Below are positions 15,638 to 23,412 of a DNA stretch of 64,000 bases, in pieces. Made by a program: the position numbers and the translations under genes. The notes under the pieces are model-generated. The model was not told the origin of the DNA. It did no database searches and worked only from the letters and a program-made list of their open reading frames with translations. Numbering within the stretch: the stretch's first letter is position 1; each line of letters begins with the position of its first letter. The DNA comes from JAGOSP01 sp964428075 (GTDB lineage Bacteria; Patescibacteriota; Minisyncoccia; Moranbacterales; UBA1568). The stretch spans positions 1 to 64,000 of the forward strand of contig CAYRWQ010000002.1 in the NCBI GenBank assembly GCA_964428075.1, in the 5' to 3' direction.

Positions 15638-15673
15638 AAAAGACCGACATGGAATATCCATGTCGGTCTTTTA
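15638..15673 (+). terminator. bidirectional intrinsic terminator
   Basis: AAAAGACCGACATGGA (15638-15653) pairs perfectly over 16 bases with 15657-15672 around an ATA loop, with T-runs on both strands. It ends the candidate small RNA on the plus strand and contains the stop codon of pth on the minus strand. Confidence 0.9.
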
Positions 15674-16222
15674 TTGCGATATGAGTTCTGGTAGTCTTTG
15701 GAAGAGTTTTTGGAGGAGCGCGAGCTCGGAGTCAGGAAAGGTCGCCAGGACGTACTCATGAGTTGATTGACACGCACGGGTAGCGCTAGTCGTTACTGAC
15801 ATATTTTCTGGATGACCAATGCCAAGACGGATACGTCGAAAATCCTGTGTGCCGAGCATGTCGATGATATTTTGGACACCGTTGTGTCCGGCGGCGCGGG
15901 AGGAGGCGGTTATCTTCATGGTCCCTGGTGCGATGTCAAGATCATCGTGAATGACGAGTATGTCAGACGGAGTGAGGTGATAGAAGTTCAGGAGCGCGCG
16001 GACAGTCGTTCCCGAGTGGTTCATGAAAGTCGTAGGTTTGATTAGGATGTATTTTTGTCCCTGAAATATTCCAATGGCGCATTCAGCATGGAAACGAGTT
16101 TCGTGATGGAAGGTTTCCCATTCGAAATGAGCACGCAGGAAATCAAGCGCCAGAAAACCGGCATTGTGTCTGGTATTGGCGTATTGTTTTCCTGGATTGC
16201 CGAGACCGATAATGAGTTTCAT
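15671..16222 (-). CDS. pth: peptidyl-tRNA hydrolase
   Basis: A 183-residue bacterial-type Pth that releases peptides from tRNAs dropped by stalled ribosomes. It begins MKLIIGLGNPGKQYANTRHNAG, with the catalytic His in RHNAG. The conserved Asn sits in TTFMNHSG, the catalytic Asp in VIHDDLD, and a second substrate-binding Asn in GHNGVQNI; RIRLGIGHP follows. The length is normal. It is the second gene of a minus-strand pair, 10 bases after the LCP gene, and ends inside the bidirectional terminator. Confidence 0.95.
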   Translation of the reverse strand: MKLIIGLGNPGKQYANTRHNAGFLALDFLRAHFEWETFHHETRFHAECAIGIFQGQKYILIKPTTFMNHSGTTVRALLNFYHLTPSDILVIHDDLDIAPGTMKITASSRAAGHNGVQNIIDMLGTQDFRRIRLGIGHPENMSVTTSATRACQSTHEYVLATFPDSELALLQKLFQRLPELISQ

Positions 16223-16232
16223 GGTGTGTATG

Positions 16233-17828
16233 CTACTTTTTTTTGGTGCGTTTCTGCGGAGTTATTACTTCGTCATTGTTTGCTTCGGGAGTCGCCCCGG
16301 TCTCTCCGAGGAGATCGCTGGTTTCAATATCTTCTCCGATGCGCAGAATGAAGTCGGGCTGTGGAGTGGGGTATTGCGTGAGCGAGTATGACTCTGGAAG
16401 TGAGCGAGCATCTTGATCAAAGTCGAAACGCGAGAGGAGCGCATTATGGCTGTATGGTTTTTGTCCTTCAGTCATGTTGTGTAGGGTACTCTGTTTCGGC
16501 GCGCTCTCCAAATGTGAAATCTGCAGCGAGGTGGTTTCGAAACCGAGTTCTTTCGTGAGAAAGTGACGCAATGTGTCAGCGAGCACCTTTTGGTGTTCCG
16601 TTGCTACGATGTGTAGAGAGGCATGTTCATTTTCGACCCGAGCACGCTCTTTTTTGAGATCATCAAGAGTAAAAATATGTTGAGCTAATGCAGTCACTTC
16701 TTTCCAGTTTCCGGTACGTGGGATGAGGATAAAGGCATTGCCATTTGGTGTCGGAATGTGCGAGACACGGAGTATACTTTCCGGTTTCCAAGCATCGACA
16801 ATGGCAGTGGTGATGTTTTTGGTATCGAGTAAGCGCAGGAGTGAGAGGAAACCCTCTATTTCTGAAGGAGTGATATCGGTTTTGATGCTTTCGCCGAGCA
16901 CATCCAGTAGGTGTGAAAGCGTGAAAATATTGAGCAGGGTTCCTGTGGAAAAGACTTTGTCTCGGACGGCCTGTAGGACTTGTTGCTGACGTCTTGCTCG
17001 TCCAAAGTCGCCTTCTGGATCGTCGTGGCGTTCACGGACATATTTGAGTGCGGTAGCGCCATCGAGTTTTCGCCAGCCCTTCTTGATCTCAAAGGTTTCA
17101 TAGCTGTAATTTTTGCCGGGGTAGCGCGTGTCTCGGATATCTCTCGGGACATCGACGGAAATACCGCCAATCGTGTCAATGATTTTTTCGAATCCGTCGA
17201 AATCAACTATCACAGAATAGTGCACTGGTTCACCTGTGAGCGTTTCGATGGTGTCTCGTAGGAGTGCTACGCCGTCCTGAGTGTCGAGACCAATCTGGTA
17301 AATAGCATTGATTTTTGTGTATGTGTCACTGCGTCCGATAGGCGCGTAGAGATCGCGCGGAAACGAAAGGAGTGCGACACGGTGCGTCTTCATGTCGATA
17401 CTGGCAAGTATGATGGTGTCCGTGAGATTCTTTCCGGGGTAGTGCTCACCAGCTCGTCCGAGTAGCAGGATATTGATACGACCTGTCGCAGTCTGTTTGA
17501 GTTGCTCAGATTTAGAAAAGAGGCCTCGGGCTGTGTCAGTGATTTCGGTAAAAAAAGAACTCGTATAGGAACTCTCGAAGGAGAGTCGGTGGCTGACATG
17601 GACGATTTTGAGAAAAAGAAAGAGGGCGACACCGATGCTGATGAGAATAAAACAGAGACCAAGGATGAGAGGGCTGAGCTTGAGGAAGCGCCGAGTCGGA
17701 GTGGATGGGAGTGTCGAAGTCTGACTCGATGGAGAAGCATATCCGAGGTTTATGGGTTGCCTGAACACGCCTTGGGGAGGTTGAGGCGGTGGTTGAGTGG
17801 AGTGCTTTGTGGGTCGGAGACTGTCCAT
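16233..17828 (-). CDS. LytR-CpsA-Psr (LCP) family protein with LytR_C domain
   Basis: A 531-residue membrane-anchored protein of the family that attaches polymers to peptidoglycan. A proline-rich cytoplasmic N-terminus of about 50 residues precedes one membrane helix (about 53-76). The LCP domain at about 115-310 has INILLLGRAG, TDTIILASID, VALLSFPRDLY, TKINAIYQIG and LKYVRERHDDPEGDFGRARRQQ, which carry the Arg and Asp residues of the catalytic pocket. After a linker, a LytR_C-like domain (about 400-460) is followed by a low-complexity tail. In a CPR cell it may anchor surface polysaccharide. It is transcribed away from the signal peptidase gene. Confidence 0.9.
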   Translation of the reverse strand: MDSLRPTKHSTQPPPQPPQGVFRQPINLGYASPSSQTSTLPSTPTRRFLKLSPLILGLCFILISIGVALFLFLKIVHVSHRLSFESSYTSSFFTEITDTARGLFSKSEQLKQTATGRINILLLGRAGEHYPGKNLTDTIILASIDMKTHRVALLSFPRDLYAPIGRSDTYTKINAIYQIGLDTQDGVALLRDTIETLTGEPVHYSVIVDFDGFEKIIDTIGGISVDVPRDIRDTRYPGKNYSYETFEIKKGWRKLDGATALKYVRERHDDPEGDFGRARRQQQVLQAVRDKVFSTGTLLNIFTLSHLLDVLGESIKTDITPSEIEGFLSLLRLLDTKNITTAIVDAWKPESILRVSHIPTPNGNAFILIPRTGNWKEVTALAQHIFTLDDLKKERARVENEHASLHIVATEHQKVLADTLRHFLTKELGFETTSLQISHLESAPKQSTLHNMTEGQKPYSHNALLSRFDFDQDARSLPESYSLTQYPTPQPDFILRIGEDIETSDLLGETGATPEANNDEVITPQKRTKKK

Positions 17829-17866
17829 TATTGAGAGAGTTGCTTTAATAGAGGGGAAATTGATAC

Positions 17867-17895
17867 TTGATAAGAGGGAGAAAATCTGTTAAAAT
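17867..17895 (+). promoter_or_regulatory. promoter of signal peptidase I
   Basis: TTGATA (17867-17872), a 17-base spacer and TAAAAT (17890-17895) with an extended TG-T just before it. It lies about 36 bases upstream of the lepB ATG at 17932. Confidence 0.65.
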
Positions 17896-17931
17896 AAGTA
17901 TGTTTTCTTTCTTTGACTTGAAAATTATTTT

Positions 17932-18603
17932 ATGTTGGTTCCTGATCAGTTGCTCCCTACACAACCTGAGAGATTTCCAGGCCGTAAGCAAGAGGAAAAA
18001 ACACCGGACGAGACTCTTACCACTGTGCAGCTTTTCTCTGAGTTGTTCCGGATCATCCTATTGGCGCTCGTGATCATTATACCGGTCAGAGCCTTTCTCT
18101 TCCAGCCATTCTTTGTTTCTGGGTCGAGTATGGAGCCGAATTTCGAAGATGGCCAGTATTTGGTCATTAGCGAATTTGGGTATAAAACGACGCGGACGAT
18201 CGTCGGGATCCCGTTTGGTTTCACGGTGAAGCCATTTAAGGATTTGCACCGGGAGGATGTATCCGTCTTCGAATTTTCTAAGAGTCCGGAAACATTTTAT
18301 ATTAAGCGTGTTATCGGGTTACCCGGAGAGTCGATTGAGATGAAGCGTGGACGAGTGATTGTTTACAATGATGCTCACCCGGACGGGATGTTGTTGGATG
18401 AGAGTAGATATTTATCACTTGATGCATTGGCCAGCTTGCAAGACATGCCGAAAGTGACCCTGGGGGCGGATGAATATTTTCTCATGGGAGATAATCGAAT
18501 GCACAGTCATGATTCTCGGGCTTTTGGACCGGTCAAGCGTGAGCGGATTACAGGACGTGTACTGCTTCGGGCCTGGCCGGTCAATGATCTGAAACTGTTT
18601 TAG
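17932..18603 (+). CDS. lepB: signal peptidase I
   Basis: A 223-residue S26 leader peptidase that cleaves signal peptides on the outer side of the membrane. One membrane helix (about 41-62) precedes the box with the catalytic Ser, SGSSMEPNFEDG; the catalytic Lys lies in YIKRVIGLPGE; and the C-terminal box is MGDNRMHSHDSRAFG. A single N-terminal helix is usual for Gram-positive-type enzymes. The ATG at 17932 is supported by a good promoter. HisRS follows after 67 bases. A second, damaged S26-type gene is found at 35032. Confidence 0.95.
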   Translation: MLVPDQLLPTQPERFPGRKQEEKTPDETLTTVQLFSELFRIILLALVIIIPVRAFLFQPFFVSGSSMEPNFEDGQYLVISEFGYKTTRTIVGIPFGFTVKPFKDLHREDVSVFEFSKSPETFYIKRVIGLPGESIEMKRGRVIVYNDAHPDGMLLDESRYLSLDALASLQDMPKVTLGADEYFLMGDNRMHSHDSRAFGPVKRERITGRVLLRAWPVNDLKLF

Positions 18604-18670
18604 TGCTGTATGGTCATTGCGGTTTGTTCGGTGAGTATTCCTAACTCGATGTAAATTAAGAGTAAAGATT

Positions 18671-20026
18671 ATGACGAAAGTATCGGCAACTCCGAAAGCA
18701 TCCAAAAAAACAGATTCGTCGGTCGTGAGTGAGTCCGAACTTCTTCTACAGGCACTACGTGGGATGCGCGATATTTTGCCGGATGAACAACCATATTGGG
18801 AGCGAGTACGTCGAGTCTTAACGCACGCGCAGCAAGAGTATGGTTTTCAGCGTATTGATTTGCCTCTGGTTGAGTTCTCACATCTGTATCTTCGCGCGAT
18901 TGGAACAGGGACTGATGTTGTAGATAAGGAAATGTATGTTTTTAATACGCGCGGTGGCGATAAAGTAGCTTTGCGACCAGAGATGACTGCCGGATTGTGT
19001 CGAGCCTATATCCAGCACGGTATGAGTGTTCTGCCCAAGCCAGTAAAGTTATTTAGTTTTGGATCGCTATTTCGGTATGACCGGCCACAGGAGGGGCGGT
19101 ATCGTGAGCATACCCAGGCGAATTTTGACATGTTCGGAGAGGAGGACCCGATTTTAGATGCACAGGCTTTACAGCTTGCGTATCGGGTGATGCGTGAGCT
19201 TGGTCTCAAGCACATTGAATTTCAGGTGAACAGTATTGGGACACCGGAGTCGCGTAAGGATTATGAGAAAGCGCTCCTGCGTTATCTTGAGTCACAAAAG
19301 CATCGATTGTGTCAGAATTGTCGGGAGCGATTTGAAACCAATCCGATGCGCATTCTCGACTGCAAGGAAGACAAATGCATTCAATTGACGATGCACGCGC
19401 CACAGTCACTCGATTATCTTGACCAGGAATCACGGAATCATTTCACGCACTTACTTGGGTATCTTGATGAACTTGAGCTTCCGTATGTGATTAACACACG
19501 TTTGGTGCGTGGGCTGGAATATTATACTCGAACAGTGTTTGAGATTTGGTCGGCTGACAAGGATGGAAAAAAATACTCGCTTGGCGGTGGTGGGCGTTAT
19601 GACCGGTTGATACAGATACTGGGTGGTGAACCGACACCCGCTATTGGTTTTGGAATCGGTATTGATCGTGTCGTGTTGGAAATGAAACGGATGCAAGTGA
19701 AACCGTATGAAGCTCCTAAGCCTAAGGTGTTTTTGGCACAGCTTGGTGATTTGGCAAAGAAAAAGAGTCTGCGCGTTTTTGCTGATCTTGAGAAAAATGG
19801 TGTGTTGTTGGCAGAGAGTTTTGGACGGGGGAGCTTGAAATCACAGATGCGCGTTGCGAGTCGTATTGGCGCCGAAGTGACGGTGATCATCGGACACAAA
19901 GAAGCGCTTGATGAAACCGCTATCGTGAAGGATATGATTTCCGGAACACAGGAGACAGTCACGCGTGAGCGATTGGTTGATGCGGTGAAGAAAATCCTCA
20001 AAACGAATCAGGTATTGATATCTTAA
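18671..20026 (+). CDS. hisS: histidyl-tRNA synthetase
   Basis: A 451-residue class II synthetase that charges tRNA-His. After a Ser/Lys-rich leader of about 30 residues, the core begins LRGMRDILPDEQPYWERV. Motif 2 is FSFGSLFRYDRPQEGRYREHTQANFDMFG-like (the run around residue 135), the histidine-binding motif is LVRGLEYYTRTVFEI, and motif 3 is around GIGIDRVVLEM. The C-terminal anticodon-binding domain runs from about residue 350. Start 18671 includes the leader; an internal start is possible but would have to fall before LRGMRD. Confidence 0.95.
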   Translation: MTKVSATPKASKKTDSSVVSESELLLQALRGMRDILPDEQPYWERVRRVLTHAQQEYGFQRIDLPLVEFSHLYLRAIGTGTDVVDKEMYVFNTRGGDKVALRPEMTAGLCRAYIQHGMSVLPKPVKLFSFGSLFRYDRPQEGRYREHTQANFDMFGEEDPILDAQALQLAYRVMRELGLKHIEFQVNSIGTPESRKDYEKALLRYLESQKHRLCQNCRERFETNPMRILDCKEDKCIQLTMHAPQSLDYLDQESRNHFTHLLGYLDELELPYVINTRLVRGLEYYTRTVFEIWSADKDGKKYSLGGGGRYDRLIQILGGEPTPAIGFGIGIDRVVLEMKRMQVKPYEAPKPKVFLAQLGDLAKKKSLRVFADLEKNGVLLAESFGRGSLKSQMRVASRIGAEVTVIIGHKEALDETAIVKDMISGTQETVTRERLVDAVKKILKTNQVLIS

Positions 20027-20071
20027 ATAGAGCGAGTGGGGGGCGCATTGCGATCAAGAGGCAATATACGT

Positions 20072-20434
20072 ATGGAAACTATTTTTTCTCAAATTATCCG
20101 AAGAGAGATTCCAGTTGATATTCTTTTTGAAGATGATATAGCGATTGCGTTTCCGGATATTCGTCCTTTGGCACCGGTACACGTTTTAGTGATTCCCAAA
20201 AAACCCATTGAGAGTATTGCTACTATGGAGGATGCGGATGCGGAAATCGTGGGGCACTTGTTTTGGGTAGCGCGCAATGTGGCACGTGACTTGAATATTT
20301 CCGAAAAAGGGTATAAGCTTCTGATTCGAGTTGGGCAGGATGGGGGTCAGGAGATTCCGCATCTTCACCTGCATGTACTCGGAGGTGCGCGTTTGTCGGA
20401 AAATATTCATCCGGTGGTTTCGGATAAGCAATAA
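20072..20434 (+). CDS. HIT-family nucleotide-binding protein
   Basis: A 120-residue HIT (histidine triad) protein, a small homodimeric nucleotide hydrolase or transferase often acting on adenylylated lysine or AMP conjugates. The N-terminus METIFSQIIRREIPVDILFEDD and the triad HLHLHVLGG near the C-terminus are standard for the HINT branch. The ATG at 20072 has the context ATACGTATGG; an upstream GTG at 20036 would add 12 unlikely residues. The bS21 gene follows 111 bases later. Confidence 0.92.
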   Translation: METIFSQIIRREIPVDILFEDDIAIAFPDIRPLAPVHVLVIPKKPIESIATMEDADAEIVGHLFWVARNVARDLNISEKGYKLLIRVGQDGGQEIPHLHLHVLGGARLSENIHPVVSDKQ

Positions 20435-20530
20435 GTGCAATGGTGTGAGATGGAAAATAGAAGCGGCGATTGAAGACATGTTCAGTAGTGGCTTGTGTTC
20501 TCCGGATCGATCGAGAGACACCAATATGAA

Positions 20531-20536
20531 AGGAGG
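20531..20536 (+). promoter_or_regulatory. consensus Shine-Dalgarno AGGAGG before rpsU
   Basis: AGGAGG sits nine bases before the rpsU ATG, within GAAAGGAGGCTGGGAG. Most ribosomal protein genes in this window have no such sequence, so its presence in front of bS21 is notable. Confidence 0.75.
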
Positions 20537-20545
20537 CTGGGAGTT

Positions 20546-20800
20546 ATGATACAAGTGAAACGAAAGGAGCGAGAAACCGCGGAAGGACTGATCCGGCGTT
20601 TTTCTCGCCGTGTTCAACAAAGTGGCGTCCTGCGACGAGTACGTAAGTTGCGTTTTCGTCAGGGGGAGAAGAGTAAGGATGCCAGACGTGACGAAGCACT
20701 CTATAAAGTGAAAATTCGCAAAGAAATTAACCGTTTGAAAAAAATGGGTCGTTTTGATGAGGATGCACTGAAGGAGATTAAGAAACGTCTTAATGCTTAG
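20546..20800 (+). CDS. rpsU: 30S ribosomal protein bS21
   Basis: An 84-residue basic protein: VKRKERETAEGLIRRFSRRVQQSGVLRRVRKLRF is the bS21 signature, followed by a Lys/Arg-rich helix that here is longer than the usual 60-70 residues. bS21 sits near the anti-Shine-Dalgarno end of 16S rRNA and helps initiation. The start at 20546 is fixed by AGGAGG at 20531-20536. Its neighbour yqeY is a common partner of rpsU in bacteria. Confidence 0.93.
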   Translation: MIQVKRKERETAEGLIRRFSRRVQQSGVLRRVRKLRFRQGEKSKDARRDEALYKVKIRKEINRLKKMGRFDEDALKEIKKRLNA

Positions 20801-20916
20801 TATTGGCACGGAAGGAATAGAACAGGCCCGGAGTATGGTCATTCGTCCAGCAAGCTTCGGGTTTTTCTATTTTTTATTTGTCGAAACAATTGATGTAAAA
20901 ATTAAAGGAAGAGAGT

Positions 20917-21369
20917 ATGGGATTGATAATTCTTCTGCAAAATCAGTTAAAGGAGGCCATGAAAAGTGGCGATACGGAACGACGGGACACCATTCGTTTT
21001 TTGCAGAGCGCATTGAAGAATACGGCTATCGAGGTTCGAAAATCCACTGTCGATCTTTCAGACGATGAAGCATTGGTGGTGGTTCGACGTCTGGCAAAGC
21101 AGAGGAAAGAGAGTATCGTACAGTATCGGAACGGTGGCCGTGAGGATCTTGCCCAGTGTGAAGAGCGAGAGTTGAAGATTCTGAATGAATTTCTTCCGGC
21201 AGAGATGCCCGAAGAAGAAGTACGAAAATTAGTTGCCGAAGTAATTGCTGAGTGCGGAGCGACCTCGCTCAAAGAGCAGGGCAAAGTAATCGGTATGACG
21301 ATGAAGAAAGGAGCGGGTTGTATATCCGGTGAAGTACTTCAACGGATTGTCAAAACATACTTGTCATAA
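20917..21369 (+). CDS. yqeY: GatB/YqeY domain protein
   Basis: A 150-residue YqeY-family protein resembling the tail domain of GatB, the tRNA-dependent amidotransferase subunit. Features are LLQNQLKEAMKSGDTERRDTIRFLQSALKN at the N-terminus, LSDDEALVVVRRLAKQRKESIVQY in the middle and GKVIGMTMKKGAGCISGEVLQRIVK at the C-terminus. AAAGGAAG lies seven or so bases before the ATG. It follows rpsU, a conserved order; the exact role of free-standing YqeY remains unclear. Confidence 0.9.
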   Translation: MGLIILLQNQLKEAMKSGDTERRDTIRFLQSALKNTAIEVRKSTVDLSDDEALVVVRRLAKQRKESIVQYRNGGREDLAQCEERELKILNEFLPAEMPEEEVRKLVAEVIAECGATSLKEQGKVIGMTMKKGAGCISGEVLQRIVKTYLS

Positions 21370-21453
21370 CCCTCGGTGAGATAACGGTGTGCCGCCAGAG
21401 AAAAGGTGGTATGATGAAGGTAGGAGTACGTTATTCAGGAAATATCGACACAT

Positions 21454-21807
21454 ATGTGGATGCATACTTGGTTGCGGAGTTCTCGTCATGCCGCTCGTGG
21501 CATAGCGTTTATTTTCCGGAATGAGAAAAACTTTCAGATTGAATGTGGTGCGGCAATCGCGGCTTTGATTCTTGCTGCGTGTCTCCCACTTTCGTCAATT
21601 GAATGGGTGTTGCTTTTGTTGGTGATTGGGTTGGTGCTGACGATTGAGATGATTAATACGGCTATCGAGCGTATTCTTGATATCATTAAACCGAATGTAC
21701 ATCCATATGTTCGTGTTGTGAAGGATATAGCAGCAGGAGCTGTATTGTTTGCGTCCATTATCTCGGTGGTGATTGGTATGTGTATTTTTTTGCCCTATCT
21801 ACTTTGA
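21454..21807 (+). CDS. dgkA: diacylglycerol/undecaprenol kinase
   Basis: A 117-residue DagK-family integral membrane kinase. It has RHAARGIAFIFRNEKNFQIE, three hydrophobic helices, and the conserved catalytic/metal segments EMINTAIERILD and VKDIAAGAVL. In Gram-positive-like cells the family phosphorylates undecaprenol, feeding the lipid carrier for peptidoglycan and polysaccharides. An extended -10 (TGGTATGAT near 21405-21413) lies a short distance upstream. Confidence 0.92.
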   Translation: MWMHTWLRSSRHAARGIAFIFRNEKNFQIECGAAIAALILAACLPLSSIEWVLLLLVIGLVLTIEMINTAIERILDIIKPNVHPYVRVVKDIAAGAVLFASIISVVIGMCIFLPYLL

Positions 21808-21814
21808 CTGAGAA

Positions 21815-21843
21815 TTGCGCAACCTTTTTTTGTGGGGTATAAT
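21815..21843 (+). promoter_or_regulatory. promoter upstream of ftsA
   Basis: TTGCGC (21815-21820), 17 bases and a perfect TATAAT (21838-21843). The ftsA start follows about 100 bases later, so the leader is fairly long. Confidence 0.55.
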
Positions 21844-21945
21844 TTTTGGTACTGCTGATTTGGTGCAATAGGCTGTTTTGATTTTGTTCATAGGTGAGAT
21901 CGAGCAAGAATTCTTTCAAATACAAATAGCTAGCAAGTGAGTCTT

Positions 21946-23208
21946 ATGTCGAAAGGCCGTCTTTTTGTAGGTTTAGATATTGGATCCGCGAATATTCGGG
22001 TCGTTGTTGCTGAAGAAGCTTTCGAAGATACATTGTTGCGTGTTATTGGCGTTGGGGAGACTCCGTCAATGGGGGTGCGTCGGGGTACTATTGTAGATAC
22101 CCAAGCAGTTGCTCGGGCATGTCACGTTGCTCTTGAACACGCAGAGCGTATGTCGGGACATGTTTCCGAGCGGGTTTTTGCTGCTCTTTCGGGGGCAGAT
22201 ATTGTATGTCAGGAAGCGAGAGGAGTGGTAGCGGTGAGTCGGGCGGATGGTGAAGTCGGTGAAGATGATGTCACGCGTTGTCTTGGTGAAGTTGAGGCGC
22301 GGTTATCCTTGCCGTTGAATCGAGAAATTATCCATGCCCTCCCAAAGAGTTATCGTCTTGACGATCAAAAAGATATCAAGGATCCAGTTGGCATGCGCGG
22401 TGTTCGGTTAGAAGCGACTGCTTTGGTGGTGACGGGGAGCACGGCTCAGCTGAAGAATATCGGCCGAGCTTTGGAACAGGCTGGTACACATGCGGAGTCG
22501 CTGGTGGTAGAACCCCTTGCGGCGGCGGAAGCCGTACTGCATCAGAAACAGAAAGAGCTGGGAGTCGTACTCGTCAATATCGGCGGAAGCACGACATCAA
22601 TTACGGTGTATGAGGACGGAAATCTGCTGCACTTAGCTGTGCTGCCGGTTGGGAGTGGACACATTACTAATGATTTAGCGATTGGTTTACGAACATCGAT
22701 CGATGTGGCCGAGGCGGTCAAGTTGCAGTATGGTACAGCCAATCCGGATGAAGTTGGGAAGCGCGAGGAAATTGATTTGAGCCTTTTTGATACACACGAA
22801 GAAGACGCGGTTTCCCGATACCATGTTGCTGAAATCATTGAGGCGCGGATGGAAGAAATCTTCTCTTTTGTAAATATGGAATTGAAAACCATCGGGAGAG
22901 ACGGATTACTGCCCGGAGGAGTTGTGTTGACAGGAGGTGGCGCATTGTTGCCAGGAACAGCGGATTTAGCGAAACGACTGTTGCGACTTCCAGCGCAGAT
23001 CGGATACCCGAAGCCTTTGGGTGGAATACTCGATCAGGTTGATGCGCCACAATTTGCAACAGTGATCGGGCTGGTGCTTTTGGCGGAAGGGAGTATACTG
23101 GAAGGACGGGGGAAACTCCAAGGATGGATGAGTGGTGTGTGGGTTTTTGAGTGGATGCATCAGACATGGGAGAATATTCAAAAATTCGCACGTCGTTTTC
23201 TTCCTTGA
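21946..23208 (+). CDS. ftsA: cell division protein FtsA
   Basis: A 420-residue actin-like ATPase that tethers FtsZ to the membrane. The phosphate-1 loop is GLDIGSANIRVVVAE, the SHS2/1C region includes REIIHALPKSYRLDD, phosphate-2 is VVLVNIGGSTTSITVYEDG, and the adenosine motif is VVLTGGGALLPG. The C-terminal WENIQKFARRFLP is an amphipathic membrane-targeting helix. The start is probably the ATG at 21946; a GTG at 21937 is in frame. ftsZ follows 200 bases later with its own promoter. Confidence 0.94.
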   Translation: MSKGRLFVGLDIGSANIRVVVAEEAFEDTLLRVIGVGETPSMGVRRGTIVDTQAVARACHVALEHAERMSGHVSERVFAALSGADIVCQEARGVVAVSRADGEVGEDDVTRCLGEVEARLSLPLNREIIHALPKSYRLDDQKDIKDPVGMRGVRLEATALVVTGSTAQLKNIGRALEQAGTHAESLVVEPLAAAEAVLHQKQKELGVVLVNIGGSTTSITVYEDGNLLHLAVLPVGSGHITNDLAIGLRTSIDVAEAVKLQYGTANPDEVGKREEIDLSLFDTHEEDAVSRYHVAEIIEARMEEIFSFVNMELKTIGRDGLLPGGVVLTGGGALLPGTADLAKRLLRLPAQIGYPKPLGGILDQVDAPQFATVIGLVLLAEGSILEGRGKLQGWMSGVWVFEWMHQTWENIQKFARRFLP

Positions 23209-23284
23209 TTTTACTCCCTTCTCCCGTAGTCAAAAATCAAAACAAACGAAAATATAAAAGCGTTCCTTGACGGGAAAGCACTGT

Positions 23285-23314
23285 TTGATGCTTTTTTCTC
23301 TTGTGTGATAGAGT
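23285..23314 (+). promoter_or_regulatory. possible promoter of ftsZ
   Basis: TTGATG (23285-23290), an 18-base spacer and TAGAGT (23309-23314) in the ftsA-ftsZ intergenic region, about 100 bases before the ftsZ ATG. Confidence 0.35.
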
Positions 23315-23412
23315 AAGGTTTCAATACAATGTGTTTCACGTTGGAGCGTTTTTTTTCGAAAAATAAAATAAATTGATGCGGAATAATACTTTTTTTCTTG
23401 AATTAAGCGAGT

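Larger units (their letters stand above)
15484..15673 (+). ncRNA. candidate structured small RNA (about 190 nt)
   Basis: A promoter, a predicted transcript start near 15484, and a perfect terminator at 15638-15673 bracket about 190 bases with no protein-like ORF. Inside, 15512-15529 and 15609-15626 form an 18-base inverted repeat with one mismatch (a G.U-type or A/C difference depending on strand). Within it are GAGGGT/ACCCTC (15530-15535 with 15547-15552), an AGGC/GCCT pair (15563-15566 with 15602-15605) and GTATGGAAA/TTTCCATAC (15573-15581 with 15593-15601). The fold is a branched structure closed by one long stem. It lacks the GGAA tetraloop context of SRP RNA and the conserved RNase P motifs. 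Family unknown. Confidence 0.6.

Noticed and set aside
15484..15673. Interpretation of the non-coding unit as 6S or SRP RNA
   Set aside because: No GGAA-type SRP tip and not the simple rod with a central bubble of 6S; left as an unknown RNA.
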